From assembly GCF_003591035.1 (NCBI RefSeq), contig NZ_QYUO01000002.1, forward strand, positions 62,001 through 126,000: 64,000 bases of DNA, in the 5' to 3' direction. The position numbers and the translations under genes were made by a program. Of this stretch, positions 8,788 to 18,522 are shown piece after piece. Each line of letters begins with the position of its first letter. Position 1 is the stretch's first letter. Source of the stretch: Noviherbaspirillum saxi. Lineage in GTDB: Bacteria > Pseudomonadota > Gammaproteobacteria > Burkholderiales > Burkholderiaceae_D. Below the pieces are notes generated by a model. It saw only the letters and a list, made by a program, of their open reading frames with translations. It was not told the DNA's origin and ran no database searches.

Positions 8788-9629
8788 ACGATATGTCGAA
8801 AAACATAGAATTTCCCGAGCAGACCGGACACGCGGATCACGGCACGTCATACGGCCGTGTCAAGCAGGAGGGCGTCGATACCACGCATGGCGCGATCCTC
8901 TACCTGGAAGACATCACGGTATCGTTCGACGGCTTCAAGGCGATCAACAAACTCAACCTCGATATCTCGGTCGGCGAGCTGCGCTGCATCATTGGTCCCA
9001 ACGGCGCTGGCAAGACCACGATGATGGATGTGATCACCGGCAAGACGCGGCCTGCATCCGGCACGGCTTACTTCGGCCAGACCATGGATCTGACGAAGAT
9101 GACCGAATACCATATCGCGCACGCCGGCATAGGACGCAAGTTCCAGCGGCCCACGGTGTTCGAGCAGCACACGGTGTTCGAAAACCTTGAGCTAGCGATG
9201 AAGATGGACAAGCGGGTCAAGCCCACGCTGTTCTTCCGTCTGACCTCCGAACAAAAAGGCAAGATCGATGAAATCCTCAAGCTGATCCGGCTCACCGATC
9301 AGGAAAACCGTCTGGCCGGCCTGCTGTCGCACGGTCAAAAGCAATGGCTGGAAATCGGCATGCTGCTGATGCAGGAACCCAAGCTGCTAATGCTGGATGA
9401 ACCGGTGGCGGGTATGTCGGACGCCGAAACTGCGCGCACGGCCGAACTGCTCAATGAATTGCGCGGCAAGCACTCAATCATGGTGGTGGAACATGACATG
9501 GCGTTCGTCAACGAGATCGCGCGCGACGGCAAGGTGACCGTGCTGCATGAAGGCTCGGTGCTGGCCGAAGGCACGATGCAGCAGGTGCAATCGGATGAAC
9601 GGGTCATCGAAGTGTATCTGGGCCGATAA
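8784..9629 (+). CDS. urtD: Urea ABC transporter ATP-binding protein UrtD
   Basis: 281-residue LivG-type ATPase. Walker A GPNGAGKTT, a degenerate signature LLSHGQKQWLEIGMLL typical of UrtD, and Walker B LLMLDEPVAGMS are visible. About 45 extra polar residues precede the ATPase domain. The start at 8784 forms an ATGA overlap with urtC; the open frame upstream of that is inside urtC. Works with UrtE as the ATPase pair. Confidence 0.95.
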   Translation: MNDMSKNIEFPEQTGHADHGTSYGRVKQEGVDTTHGAILYLEDITVSFDGFKAINKLNLDISVGELRCIIGPNGAGKTTMMDVITGKTRPASGTAYFGQTMDLTKMTEYHIAHAGIGRKFQRPTVFEQHTVFENLELAMKMDKRVKPTLFFRLTSEQKGKIDEILKLIRLTDQENRLAGLLSHGQKQWLEIGMLLMQEPKLLMLDEPVAGMSDAETARTAELLNELRGKHSIMVVEHDMAFVNEIARDGKVTVLHEGSVLAEGTMQQVQSDERVIEVYLGR

Positions 9630-9676
9630 CCAAGCGTTTCGCCGACACGCACTTCCCTATATACGGAAAAACCACC

Positions 9677-10375
9677 ATGCTCAACGTCGAACAACTGAAC
9701 CAGTACTACGGCTCATCCCACACCCTGCGTGGCGTATCGCTTGATCTGCAGAAGGGCGAATGTCTGGCGCTGCTTGGTCGCAACGGCGTCGGCAAGACGA
9801 CCTTGCTCAAATGCCTGATGGGCGTACTGCCAGTCGCCGGCGGACACGTCAAGCTCAATGACCGCGACATCACCCGCCTCAAGCCGCATGAGCGTGCCGC
9901 GCTCGGTATCGCCTATGTACCGCAAGGCCGCGAAATCTTTGCCCGTCTTACGGTCGAAGAAAACCTGTTGATGGGAATGGCGGTCAAGCCGGGGCGGCAG
10001 GCATCGAAGATTCGCGGCGAAGTGTTCGAGCTTTTCCCAGTGCTGAAGGAAATGCTGCACCGGCGCGGCGGCGACCTGTCCGGCGGCCAGCAGCAACAGC
10101 TTGCGATTGCACGCGCCCTGCTTGCGGACCCCAAGCTGATCATCCTCGACGAGCCGACCGAAGGCATACAGCCATCGATCATCAAGGACATCGGCCGCGT
10201 TATCCGTTTGCTGCGTGAACGTGGCGACATGGCCATCCTGCTGTGCGAACAGTATTTCGACTTCGCGCATGAACTGGCCGACAAGTTCCTTGTGCTGTCG
10301 CGCGGCGAAGTGGTGGCTGCCGGCACCCAGGCGGAAATGAGCGGCGAGGACATCAAACGCCACTTGGCGGTATAG
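9677..10375 (+). CDS. urtE: Urea ABC transporter ATP-binding protein UrtE
   Basis: 232-residue LivF-type ATPase completing the urea importer. Walker A GRNGVGKTT, signature LSGGQQQQLAIARAL and Walker B LIILDEPTEGIQP are all intact; the IQP ending and the LLCEQYFDFA segment are typical of UrtE. It lies 47 bp after urtD and is followed within 10 bp by ureD, so import and breakdown genes appear co-transcribed. Confidence 0.95.
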   Translation: MLNVEQLNQYYGSSHTLRGVSLDLQKGECLALLGRNGVGKTTLLKCLMGVLPVAGGHVKLNDRDITRLKPHERAALGIAYVPQGREIFARLTVEENLLMGMAVKPGRQASKIRGEVFELFPVLKEMLHRRGGDLSGGQQQQLAIARALLADPKLIILDEPTEGIQPSIIKDIGRVIRLLRERGDMAILLCEQYFDFAHELADKFLVLSRGEVVAAGTQAEMSGEDIKRHLAV

Positions 10376-10383
10376 TCTTGCCG

Positions 10384-11244
10384 ATGAAACGTGTCGCCTC
10401 CGATCCGATCTTTCAGACTCCATCTCATGCCCGCTGGCAAGCGCGACTAGCGCTCGGCTTCGAATCCGACCACGGCACTACGCGACTGGTCGAGCGTTCG
10501 CATAGCGGACCGCTGCGCATACAAAAGCCGTTGTACCCGGAAGGCAAGGACGTCTGTCACGCGATCATCGTTCATCCTCCGGGCGGCGTGGTGGGCGGCG
10601 ACGAACTGGCTGTCAGTGCGCGTGTCGGAGGCGGCGCAAGCGCGCTGATCACGACGCCCGGTGCGGCAAAATGGTACAAGGCGAACGGCCAGGTGTCGCG
10701 GCAAGAGATCCGATTGCAAGCCGATGCATCGGCGACGCTGGAATGGTTGCCCCAAGAAAGCATTTTTTTCGATGCCGCGCATGTCCGGCTCGACAACACG
10801 ATTGAACTGGGCGTCGACGCAAGCTATATCGGCTGCGAAATCCTGTGCTTCGGGCGCACCGCGTCCGGCGAGTCGTTCAACAGCGGCGTCATCGAGCAGC
10901 GCACCAGTATCCGGCGCGACGGCAAGCTGGTCTGGTTCGAGCAAGGATCGCTTGCCGCCGGCACAACAGCGATGACAAGTCCGCTCGGCCTAGCCGGCAA
11001 TACCGTTTGTGCGACCCTGATCGCGGTAGGCAAACCGCTGCATGCTTCGGTAGTCAATGCATTGCGCGAGGTGGATGCCGCAAGCGGTGCCTATGGCGTG
11101 ACGCAAATGAAATCGGTGCTGGTCGCACGCTATCTCGGCCATTCCAGCGAGACCGCCAGAAGATTGATGATGCAGGCGTGGCAGCAGTTGCGCCCTGCCC
11201 TGACCGGGCGCAACGCCGTCGTGCCGCGCATCTGGAATACCTGA
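10384..11244 (+). CDS. ureD: Urease accessory protein UreD
   Basis: 286-residue scaffold that binds the apo-urease trimer and, with UreF and UreG, guides nickel into the active site. Family features include the [10 protein letters not shown] segment near residue 60, [10 protein letters not shown], and [15 protein letters not shown] 10384 is taken; a TTG two codons earlier is an alternative. It immediately follows urtE, so the urea importer and urease form one transcription unit. Confidence 0.95.
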   Translation: MKRVASDPIFQTPSHARWQARLALGFESDHGTTRLVERSHSGPLRIQKPLYPEGKDVCHAIIVHPPGGVVGGDELAVSARVGGGASALITTPGAAKWYKANGQVSRQEIRLQADASATLEWLPQESIFFDAAHVRLDNTIELGVDASYIGCEILCFGRTASGESFNSGVIEQRTSIRRDGKLVWFEQGSLAAGTTAMTSPLGLAGNTVCATLIAVGKPLHASVVNALREVDAASGAYGVTQMKSVLVARYLGHSSETARRLMMQAWQQLRPALTGRNAVVPRIWNT

Positions 11245-11275
11245 ACACTTCAATGAAAACGACAAGGAGAAACGG

Positions 11276-11578
11276 ATGGAGCTGACTCCACGCGAAAAAG
11301 ACAAACTCCTCATCTTTACCGCCGCGCTGCTCGCCGAACGACGCAAGGCGCGCGGCCTGAAGCTGAACTATCCGGAAGCAGTGGCATTGATCACCGCCGC
11401 CATCATGGAAGGTGCACGCGACGGCAGGACGGTTGCCGAACTGATGTCGGAAGGCACGCGCATACTGACACGCGATGATGTGATGGACGGCATCGCTGAA
11501 ATGATTCCCGATATTCAGGTCGAAGCCACCTTCCCGGACGGCACCAAGCTGGTCACGGTACACCACCCTATTCCATAG
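11276..11578 (+). CDS. ureA: Urease gamma subunit
   Basis: 100-residue structural subunit of the cytoplasmic nickel urease (urea to ammonia and carbamate). It begins [14 protein letters not shown] and ends [10 protein letters not shown], both diagnostic, and has the standard length. A clear AAGGAG site precedes the start. Separate ureA and ureB genes, as here, are the usual proteobacterial arrangement. Confidence 0.97.
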   Translation: MELTPREKDKLLIFTAALLAERRKARGLKLNYPEAVALITAAIMEGARDGRTVAELMSEGTRILTRDDVMDGIAEMIPDIQVEATFPDGTKLVTVHHPIP

Positions 11579-11586
11579 GAGACGAC

Positions 11587-11895
11587 ATGATCCCAGGAGA
11601 AATGTTGATAGAGGAAGGCGAGATCGAACTCAATGCCGGCCGGCGCACCACCACTGTTACCGTCGCCAATAGCGGCGACCGTCCGATCCAGATCGGGTCC
11701 CACTTTCATTTTTTTGAAGTAAATCCGGCCCTGCAGTTCGAACGCCAGGATGCGTATGGCATGCGGCTTAACATCGCCGCAGGTACTGCAGTCCGCTTCG
11801 AACCAGGACAGCAGCGCACGGTGGAATTGGTTGCCCTTTCCGGCGACCGTATTGTCTACGGATTCAACGCCAAGGTCATGGGGAAACTCAAATGA
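11587..11895 (+). CDS. ureB: Urease beta subunit
   Basis: 102-residue structural subunit. The segments [40 protein letters not shown] and YGFNAKVMG match the family closely and the length is normal. It overlaps ureC by 4 bp (ATGA), coupling translation of beta and alpha subunits. Confidence 0.97.
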   Translation: MIPGEMLIEEGEIELNAGRRTTTVTVANSGDRPIQIGSHFHFFEVNPALQFERQDAYGMRLNIAAGTAVRFEPGQQRTVELVALSGDRIVYGFNAKVMGKLK

Positions 11896-13592
11896 CATCT
11901 ATTTCACGCCAGGCCTATGCCGAAATGTTCGGCCCCACCGTCGGCGACCGGGTCCGCCTGGCCGACACCGATCTGCTGGTCGAAGTGGAAAAAGATTTCA
12001 CCATCTACGGCGAAGAAGTGAAATTCGGTGGCGGCAAAGTCATCCGCGACGGCATGGGCCAGTCCCAGCGCAATCACAAGGATGTGATGGATACCGTGAT
12101 CACCAACGCACTGATCATTGACCATTGGGGCATCGTCAAGGCCGACATCGGACTCAAGAGCGGCCGCATCGCAGCCATCGGAAAGGCAGGCAATCCCGAT
12201 ATCCAGCCGGGCATTACCATGGCCATCGGCGGCGCCACTGAAATCATTGCTGGCGAAGGCATGATCGTCACCGCCGGCGGCATCGATTCGCATATCCATT
12301 TCATTTGTCCGCAACAGATCGAAGAGGCACTGATGTCGGGCGTAACCACCATGCTGGGCGGCGGCACCGGCCCGGCGGTCGGCACCGCGGCCACGACATG
12401 CACGCCGGGTCCATGGCATATCCATTCGATGCTGACCGCGGCCGATGCCTTTCCGATGAACCTGGGCTTTCTCGGCAAGGGTAATGTCAGCCTTCCCATG
12501 CCGCTGGAAGAACAGATCCGCGCCGGCGCAATCGGCCTCAAATTGCATGAGGACTGGGGCACCACGCCGGCCGCCATCGACAACTGCCTGTCGGTCGCCG
12601 ACCGCATGGATATACAGGTCGCGATCCATACCGATACGCTGAACGAAGGCGGCTTTCTTGAACATACGCTGGCTGCGTTCAAGGACCGCACCATTCACAC
12701 CTTCCACACCGAAGGCGCCGGCGGCGGCCATGCTCCCGACATCATTGCCGCGGTCGGCCAAGGCAATGTATTGCCCTCGTCAACCAATCCGACCCGGCCC
12801 TACACCGTCAACACGCTGGATGAACATCTGGACATGCTGATGGTGTGCCATCACCTCGACCCCGCAATTGCGGAGGATGTTGCATTTGCAGAATCACGCA
12901 TCCGGCGCGAAACCATTGCAGCGGAAGATATCCTGCATGACCTCGGCGCGATCTCGATGATGTCGTCCGACTCTCAGGCAATGGGACGCGTGGGTGAAGT
13001 CATCATGCGCACCTGGCAGACTGCACACAAGATGAAGGCGCAGCGCGGCTCGCTGGCCGAGGACAGTTCGCGCAACGACAACTTCCGCGTCAAGCGTTAT
13101 ATCGCCAAGTACACGATCAATCCGGCGATCACGCATGGCATATCGCACGTCGTCGGTTCGCTCGAGGTCGGAAAGATCGCGGACATCGTGTTGTGGAAAC
13201 CGGCATTCTTTGGCGTCAAGCCGTCGATGATTCTCAAGAGCGGCATGATCGCCGCTGCACAGATGGGCGACCCCAATGCTTCGATTCCAACGCCGCAACC
13301 GGTGCACTACCGGATGATGTTCGGCGCGTTCGGCGGCGCGTTGCGTACCTCGTTTACCTTCGTATCGCAGGCCGCGCTGGACGCGGGCGTGGGCGATGCG
13401 CTCAAGCTCAACAAATCGCTGCTGGCGGTGAAGAATACCCGAAAGGTTCGCAAGACCGACATGATTCACAATGGATTAACCCCACGCATGGAGGTCGATC
13501 CCGAAACCTACGAGGTGCGCGCGGATGGCGAACTGCTGGTATGCGAACCGGCCAGGATATTGCCGATGGCGCAACGCTACTTCTTGTTTTAA
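11892..13592 (+). CDS. ureC: Urease alpha (catalytic) subunit
   Basis: 566-residue catalytic subunit with the dinickel site. All key residues are present and fall at the same numbers as in Klebsiella urease: His134 and His136 (SHIHF), the carbamylated Lys217 (GLKLHED), His246, His272, Asp360, and the flap Cys319 and His320 (MVCHHLD). This points to an active enzyme. Length and ends ([28 protein letters not shown]) are standard. Confidence 0.98.
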   Translation: MTSISRQAYAEMFGPTVGDRVRLADTDLLVEVEKDFTIYGEEVKFGGGKVIRDGMGQSQRNHKDVMDTVITNALIIDHWGIVKADIGLKSGRIAAIGKAGNPDIQPGITMAIGGATEIIAGEGMIVTAGGIDSHIHFICPQQIEEALMSGVTTMLGGGTGPAVGTAATTCTPGPWHIHSMLTAADAFPMNLGFLGKGNVSLPMPLEEQIRAGAIGLKLHEDWGTTPAAIDNCLSVADRMDIQVAIHTDTLNEGGFLEHTLAAFKDRTIHTFHTEGAGGGHAPDIIAAVGQGNVLPSSTNPTRPYTVNTLDEHLDMLMVCHHLDPAIAEDVAFAESRIRRETIAAEDILHDLGAISMMSSDSQAMGRVGEVIMRTWQTAHKMKAQRGSLAEDSSRNDNFRVKRYIAKYTINPAITHGISHVVGSLEVGKIADIVLWKPAFFGVKPSMILKSGMIAAAQMGDPNASIPTPQPVHYRMMFGAFGGALRTSFTFVSQAALDAGVGDALKLNKSLLAVKNTRKVRKTDMIHNGLTPRMEVDPETYEVRADGELLVCEPARILPMAQRYFLF

Positions 13593-13598
13593 TCAACC

Positions 13599-14120
13599 AT
13601 GCTGACACTTCATACCAAACTTGATGCCGCAGACGAGATCGGCGGCGAACTCATTCTTCCTTACGAACTGCGCGAGAAAAGCCGCCTGCGGGGGCAGCTT
13701 GCCTCCGGCGAAGAAGTCGCGGTGTTCACCGTGCGCGGCACGGTATTGCGGCATGGCGACCTGCTGAAGGGTGACGACGGCCGGGTAGTTAGAATCGTCG
13801 CGGCGAAGGAAGCGACATATCGGGTCGATTGCGACACGCCGCGCACGCTGCTGCGCTGCGCTTTCCATCTGGGCAATCGTCATACGCAAGCGCAGGTCGC
13901 CGGCGATGGCAGCGACGGCTACCTGCGCATACGCAAGGATTCAGTGTTGAAAGAAATGCTGGAAGGACTCGGCGCCAGGGTCACGGAAGAACTTGCCGCC
14001 TTCGAACCGGAGTCGGGCGCCTACGGCGGCGGTCATCACCACCACGGCGATGAGCATCACCATCCGCTGGCGCCGATTCCATTGCGGCAAAAAATTCATC
14101 GCCCTTCGGATAAAGTCTGA
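13599..14120 (+). CDS. ureE: Urease accessory nickel chaperone UreE
   Basis: 173-residue dimeric nickel-binding chaperone that delivers Ni2+ to the UreDFG-urease complex. An N-terminal UreE domain is followed by the metal-binding domain (about residues 75-145, with LGNRHTQ) and a His-rich tail (GGGHHHHGDEHHHPL), which can store several nickel ions. Lies 6 bp after ureC and one base before ureF. Confidence 0.95.
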   Translation: MLTLHTKLDAADEIGGELILPYELREKSRLRGQLASGEEVAVFTVRGTVLRHGDLLKGDDGRVVRIVAAKEATYRVDCDTPRTLLRCAFHLGNRHTQAQVAGDGSDGYLRIRKDSVLKEMLEGLGARVTEELAAFEPESGAYGGGHHHHGDEHHHPLAPIPLRQKIHRPSDKV

Positions 14121-14121
14121 C

Positions 14122-14802
14122 ATGCAGGCAACCGCCTTGCTGCATTTGCTGCAGTTATCAAGCCCTTCCCTGCCTATCGGTGCCTATAGCTATTCGCAAG
14201 GCCTGGAAGCGGCGCTGGAATCCGGCATCGTGCGCGACCAACTATCCGCGCGAGCCTGGATCGTGGACACGCTGCATCATGTCGTCGCCCGTTTTGAAGC
14301 GCCTATTCTGTGCCGTCTGTTGCACGCATTTTCCGCAAGAGACGCGGCGGCGGTCCGCGAATGGAACGAGCGCTTCATTGCCGCGCGCGATACCGCCGAG
14401 TTCCGGGCCGAAACGATACAGATGGGTTATTCGCTATCCAGGCTGGTGATCGAACTCGGGCTGGGAGACGAAGCGCTTCGCGGCATTTTGCAGCAACAGG
14501 CCGAAGTGCCTTTGCCGACAGCATTGGCCTATGCGGTGGTCGCGCTGAATGTACCGCACGATGCCGCGTTGCTCGGCATGCTGTTTTCATGGGCGGAAAA
14601 CCAGGTCCTGGTCTGCGTCAAATCCGTACCGCTCGGGCAAGTCGCAGGACAAAAGCTTTTGTTGTCGCTGCAGCCCGAACTGGAAAACGCGGCGCGCTGC
14701 GCAGAGCAATTGCAGGACCATGAATTGTCCAACTGGTCGCCCGGCTTGTCCCTGCTCTCGATGCGGCATGAGGTGCAGTACAGCCGGCTCTATCGTTCCT
14801 AA
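14122..14802 (+). CDS. ureF: Urease accessory protein UreF
   Basis: 226-residue all-helical accessory protein that acts with UreD and UreG as a fidelity factor during nickel loading. The SSPSLPIGAYSYSQGLE segment near the N-terminus is diagnostic. The start at 14122 lies one base past the ureE stop; the longer open frame that begins inside ureE is not used. Confidence 0.95.
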   Translation: MQATALLHLLQLSSPSLPIGAYSYSQGLEAALESGIVRDQLSARAWIVDTLHHVVARFEAPILCRLLHAFSARDAAAVREWNERFIAARDTAEFRAETIQMGYSLSRLVIELGLGDEALRGILQQQAEVPLPTALAYAVVALNVPHDAALLGMLFSWAENQVLVCVKSVPLGQVAGQKLLLSLQPELENAARCAEQLQDHELSNWSPGLSLLSMRHEVQYSRLYRS

Positions 14803-14823
14803 TTTATTCAATATCATACGAAC

Positions 14824-15453
14824 ATGACTACGACATCGAATCCTCTACGGGTAGGCATCGGCGGCCCAGTAGGCTCGGGCAAGACCGCATTATGCGAAAT
14901 GCTGTGCAAGGCCATGCGCAATCATTACGACATGGCCGTTATCACGAATGACATCTACACCAAGGAAGACATGGAAATTCTGCTTCGCGCAGACGCCTTG
15001 CCGGCCGAGCGTCTGATGGGTGTGGAAACCGGCGGCTGTCCGCATACGGCAATCCGCGAGGATGCCTCCATCAATCTGGAGGCGATCGCACGCATGAGCG
15101 CGGACTTCCCGGATCTCGACCTGATTCTGGTCGAGTCAGGCGGCGACAATCTCGCGGCGACCTTCAGCCCGGAACTGTCGGACCTGACCATCTATGTCAT
15201 CGATGTAGCCGGCGGCGAAAAGATTCCGCGAAAGGGCGGTCCCGGCATCACGCGCTCGGATCTGCTGATCATCAACAAGACGGACTTGGCGCCGTATGTC
15301 GGCGCCAATCTGGATGTGATGGCGAGCGATGCGAAGAAGATGCGCGGGGACAGGCCGTTTATCTTTACGAATTTGCGTAGCGGGGATGGTGTCGAGAAGG
15401 TGGTGGAATTTATCCGCAGGCAGGGGCTGCTTGATGAGGTAAGAACAAAGTAG
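14824..15453 (+). CDS. ureG: Urease accessory GTPase UreG
   Basis: 209-residue SIMIBI-class GTPase that powers nickel insertion. P-loop [11 protein letters not shown] near residue 12, the metal-binding Cys-Pro-His motif in [30 protein letters not shown] and the [10 protein letters not shown] base-recognition motif are all present. Last gene of the urt-ure block; a weak hairpin GCGGGC...GCTCGC with TTTT at about 15464-15487 may end the transcript. Confidence 0.97.
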   Translation: MTTTSNPLRVGIGGPVGSGKTALCEMLCKAMRNHYDMAVITNDIYTKEDMEILLRADALPAERLMGVETGGCPHTAIREDASINLEAIARMSADFPDLDLILVESGGDNLAATFSPELSDLTIYVIDVAGGEKIPRKGGPGITRSDLLIINKTDLAPYVGANLDVMASDAKKMRGDRPFIFTNLRSGDGVEKVVEFIRRQGLLDEVRTK

Positions 15454-15907
15454 ATCCCTACGGGGCGGGCGTGATCGCTCGCTTTTCACTCTCTCGTCGG
15501 AACTGTTTCCAATCTCGTTCCACTCATTAGGCTCCAGCCTGCACAGGCTATCAGCGTCGGGCCCCATGCTTTATGCCGGGCGTCACTTCGCCGCGCCTTG
15601 TTCCACAAACGTGCCGCACCACTGTCTTTGCAGTCTGGCTTTCCGTCACGCACGGCAAGGCATCAGATAAACAAGCGATTTTGCAAGGTGGGCCGCGCAC
15701 AAACCTTTCGGCCGTGCGTGTCAACCCACCCGCATCGGCCAGCCAATGCGGCGCATGGCGCGGCTGGCCAAGGCTCTGGACGACGGGCACGCTTGTTGCT
15801 GTCAAAGAAGAATACGTAAGGACACCTCGAACCGTCGTTGCAGATGGTCTGGGGACATGCCCGGCTCAAAGATGGATTGCATACGCCATTACTTAGGGAG
15901 GAGAGAT
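15454..15907. other. 454-bp region between ureG and a small gene; possible leader or unrecognised ORF
   Basis: After a weak terminator-like hairpin this stretch has no gene that can be named. A frame of 107 codons (15573-15896, plus strand, beginning MPGVTSPRLVPQTCRTT) is open throughout, with cysteines and many prolines, but has no ribosome-binding site and no recognised domain. It may be a chance frame over a transcribed leader of the gene at 15908. GGGAGGAGAG just before 15908 is a strong ribosome-binding site for that gene. Confidence 0.35.
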
Positions 15908-16369
15908 ATGCGCATTCCAAAAAAAGGTACATCCGGACGCATCGTCATCGATGCCATCTACAAACATGGGCCGATGACCATCGAACAAGGCTTGCGGGTA
16001 CATAGAATTCTGGCGACGTACTTATCGCGCACGCGCGAAGTGTACAAACGTGCGGTCAAAAGCGGTTGGTTGACGGAAGAGAATGGCGTGTATTCCTTAT
16101 CCGCCAGTATGACGGAACACCTCAACAGCTGCTCAACACTGGAAAGGGAAACGTCGTCGCTAGTGTTGACCCCGCCCGCAACGCCGCGAGAGTTCAAGCC
16201 GCTTGCGCTCTGGCGCCTGCCGGACCCGCGCGGCTGGCGTCGGGATGCGGAATCGGCGCGCGAGCCGCATTTTTTCAATGGCAGCGTCATGGATGCACCG
16301 TTTCGCGGTTCCGCACTCGCTAGTTCCCGTCTGAACGGCGGATTTAATTTTTCGGCGGACGAAGCGTAA
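15908..16369 (+). CDS. Hypothetical protein, possible N-terminal winged-helix-like region
   Basis: 153-residue protein. It is basic at the N-terminus (MRIPKKGTSGRIVIDAIYKHGPMT). Residues 10-65 read like a small helix-turn-helix or winged fold (IVIDAIYKHGPMTIEQ... YKRAVKSGWLTEENGVYSLS), suggesting DNA binding. The C-terminal half is low-complexity and not recognised. The start follows an unusually strong GGGAGGAGAG ribosome-binding site. No neighbour links it to a pathway. Confidence 0.65.
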   Translation: MRIPKKGTSGRIVIDAIYKHGPMTIEQGLRVHRILATYLSRTREVYKRAVKSGWLTEENGVYSLSASMTEHLNSCSTLERETSSLVLTPPATPREFKPLALWRLPDPRGWRRDAESAREPHFFNGSVMDAPFRGSALASSRLNGGFNFSADEA

Positions 16370-16464
16370 ATCGTTGGGCCGACGTAGTCCGCCGATATTC
16401 AACGGAAGCAGAACAGGAAGAACGGAAAAGTTGTCCTCTTGCCCGCCGCACCAGGACGGGTTTA

Positions 16465-16491
16465 ATCGCTCCGCACGGAGCGATTTTTTTT
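16465..16491 (+). terminator. Rho-independent terminator
   Basis: Stem ATCGCTCC / GGAGCGAT with a 4-nt loop, followed by eight T on the plus strand. It ends transcription of the small gene at 15908. Confidence 0.85.
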
Positions 16492-16532
16492 CCGCGTCTA
16501 CGCACGCATCAACATGCAAAACACATCGGCAT

Positions 16533-17333
16533 TTACAGATCCCGATATTCCGCCCCCAGGCGATCCAGCTCCGCCACCATCTTGCCAAACGCAGCGGCGA
16601 CCTGAGACGGTTCGCCTTTCACGCCAAGCTCGATATGGCGCCGTATCGTCGCGTCGCCGACGCTAGGCAGGCTGAATACCTTGATCAACGGGTATTCGCT
16701 TTCAAGCGCTTCCATCATCGGTGTCAGCGTCGATTCGGCCTGTTCAAACACCAGCACCGCCTTTTCGTCGCGCGACACCTTCTGGAACAGCTGGGAATAC
16801 CTGGTCTCGAGCACCCACTCGATCATCGGCCATGCCATCACGGGAAAACCTGGGACAAAGTACGTTGCGCCGCCAACACCGTGCTCGACAAAAAATCCCG
16901 GGATCTTGTTGTACGGGTTCGGAATGATTTGTGCGTTTTGGGGAAACTCTCCCATCTTCAATCGATGCGCATTGTCAGCAGCGTTGTAATCGGGTTGCCG
17001 GCCGGCCTCGCGTGCAACGTCGGCAATACGTTCTTCTATGCTCGCCTTTGCGTCGGGATGCAATACCAGCGGCAGATGCAATGCCGCTGCTGCGCACTGC
17101 CGGGTGTGATCGTCGGGCGTGGCACCGATGCCGCCACAGGAAAAGACGATGTCATCACTATTGAATGCACGCTCCAGGACGGAAGTGATGCGCGCACGGT
17201 CGTCGCCGACATATTCGGCCCATGCCAACTGCAGGCCACGCGCATTCAAGAGTTCAACAAGCTTGGGGAAATGTTTGTCGGCACGTTTCCCGGAAAGGAT
17301 TTCGTCGCCGATGATGATTAGTCCGATGGCCAT
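16533..17333 (-). CDS. CinA-like molybdopterin-binding-fold protein
   Basis: 266-residue protein with an N-terminal MoCF-biosynthesis (MogA-like) domain: GLIIIGDEILSGKRADKHFPKL, then DIVFSCGGIGATPDDHTRQ near residue 60. This is the COG1058 half of CinA; the nicotinamide-nucleotide amidohydrolase half is absent, as in many stand-alone betaproteobacterial copies. Probable role in nucleotide clean-up or a competence/damage-inducible function; the exact reaction is not known. Transcribed alone on the minus strand. Confidence 0.85.
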   Translation of the reverse strand: MAIGLIIIGDEILSGKRADKHFPKLVELLNARGLQLAWAEYVGDDRARITSVLERAFNSDDIVFSCGGIGATPDDHTRQCAAAALHLPLVLHPDAKASIEERIADVAREAGRQPDYNAADNAHRLKMGEFPQNAQIIPNPYNKIPGFFVEHGVGGATYFVPGFPVMAWPMIEWVLETRYSQLFQKVSRDEKAVLVFEQAESTLTPMMEALESEYPLIKVFSLPSVGDATIRRHIELGVKGEPSQVAAAFGKMVAELDRLGAEYRDL

Positions 17334-17402
17334 GGCAGGATTGTGATTGGCAAAAGGACATTATGCCTCAGCCGCCGGAAAGCATTGTTTCCCCCGGCAG
17401 AC

Positions 17403-17685
17403 TAGGGCGTGTCATCACTTGGTATGGGAGATGCGTTCCTGCCAAAACGCGTGGTGGCAAGGCGCGTGGCGACGCAAAGGGTTGCCCCTTTGCTAGCCAT
17501 GCAACGCCGCCAGCGCGCGTTTTGGCAGGAACCCGGAGGGAACGGGTCGTACGTGTCGCATGCCGTTGTTGTCGGGGGGCCGCCGAGGCCTCCTTGCCGT
17601 AGCACCGCTACGACGTGTCGCCGCGCCTAGGCCTGCAACGCGTACGACCCGTTCGCACTCCCATACCAAGTGATGACACGCCCTA
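17403..17685. repeat. Composite nested palindromic repeat (two units inside a 28-bp inverted repeat)
   Basis: A perfect 28-bp inverted repeat (17403-17430 with 17658-17685; begins TAGGGCGTGTCATCACTTGG) encloses two smaller palindromic units. Unit 1 (17438-17529) has 14-bp arms CCTGCCAAAACGCG / CGCGTTTTGGCAGG. Its core is AAGGCGC (17459-17465), the hairpin GCAAAGGG-TTG-CCCCTTTGC (17473-17492), then GCAACGCCG (17501-17509). Unit 2 (17541-17653) has 13-bp perfect arms AACGGGTCGTACG / CGTACGACCCGTT and a core of the same type on the minus strand. The last bases supply the stop codon of the EI24 gene. Related copies lie at 43497 and 57194. Confidence 0.85.
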
Positions 17686-18522
17686 ATTGATGTCCTTCAT
17701 CACAGGTACCATCGGCGCGGAATTGCCACCCTTGCCGCGATATTGCGCCAATGCGTCAAGACAATAATGTTCGAACCACAGGCCGGTAAACACAAACACC
17801 AGCACGTATAGCCAGATCGCACCGGCAGCGAGGACTGGAAAAAAAATAACCGACAGGGCGCCGCCCAGCCACAGCAGCGTGGGCGCAGCGCCCATGGCGC
17901 CGGTGATGGCGCCGATCGCCAGCAGCGGCCAGCGATGCTGTTTCAATATGGATTTGCTTTCAGCGGCGTCCGCATGGTCGGCGAGAGCGTCGTATGCCAT
18001 CACGCGATAAGTCAGCCAGCCCCAGAGCAAAGGCTGTACGACGAAAGTCAGCGGGGGGAGCATCGACAGCGGCAAGGTCACAATCCACAAGGTCGCGAAG
18101 ATGAAAAAGGAATAGGTGGCGAGCCACAAGCTGCCGATCACGGTGCCGCCCTTGCGCTGTTCCAGTTGCGGATAATGCCGGCTGCCGACATGGCGTGCAA
18201 TGATGGGCATCGCCAGCGTGCCGACGAACAGCAGCGCAGTCAGTATCATCAGCGGCAACAGCACCCACATCGCGATCAGCGGAACGATAACCGTCTTGAT
18301 CGCACCGAGGCCGAACCAGCCGAGGACGTCGCCGGCCATCTTGAAGCCGTTATTGTCGGCAAAGTAAGCGTGCAGCCAGTCGATCATCGGTTGCAAGCCG
18401 AGCCAGAGCAGCACGCCCCAGATCGTCACCGACAAAACAAAGGGTATGACGGTCAGCATCAGCATCCGGAAATGCAGTTGCGATAACAATGCCTTGCCGA
18501 AGGCAGCCAGAACTTTTTGCAT
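17683..18522 (-). CDS. EI24/CysZ-like inner-membrane protein
   Basis: 279-residue protein with about six to seven membrane segments and the EI24 (etoposide-induced 2.4 / CysZ-like) pattern, including YPQLEQRKGGTVIGSLW and WGWLTYRVMAYDALADHA. Function in this genus is unknown; CysZ relatives transport sulfate. The start at 18522 overlaps the stop of the upstream desaturase-like gene as TGATG, so the pair is likely translationally coupled. Its stop codon TAG is formed by the outer arm of the neighbouring palindromic repeat. Confidence 0.82.
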   Translation of the reverse strand: MQKVLAAFGKALLSQLHFRMLMLTVIPFVLSVTIWGVLLWLGLQPMIDWLHAYFADNNGFKMAGDVLGWFGLGAIKTVIVPLIAMWVLLPLMILTALLFVGTLAMPIIARHVGSRHYPQLEQRKGGTVIGSLWLATYSFFIFATLWIVTLPLSMLPPLTFVVQPLLWGWLTYRVMAYDALADHADAAESKSILKQHRWPLLAIGAITGAMGAAPTLLWLGGALSVIFFPVLAAGAIWLYVLVFVFTGLWFEHYCLDALAQYRGKGGNSAPMVPVMKDIN

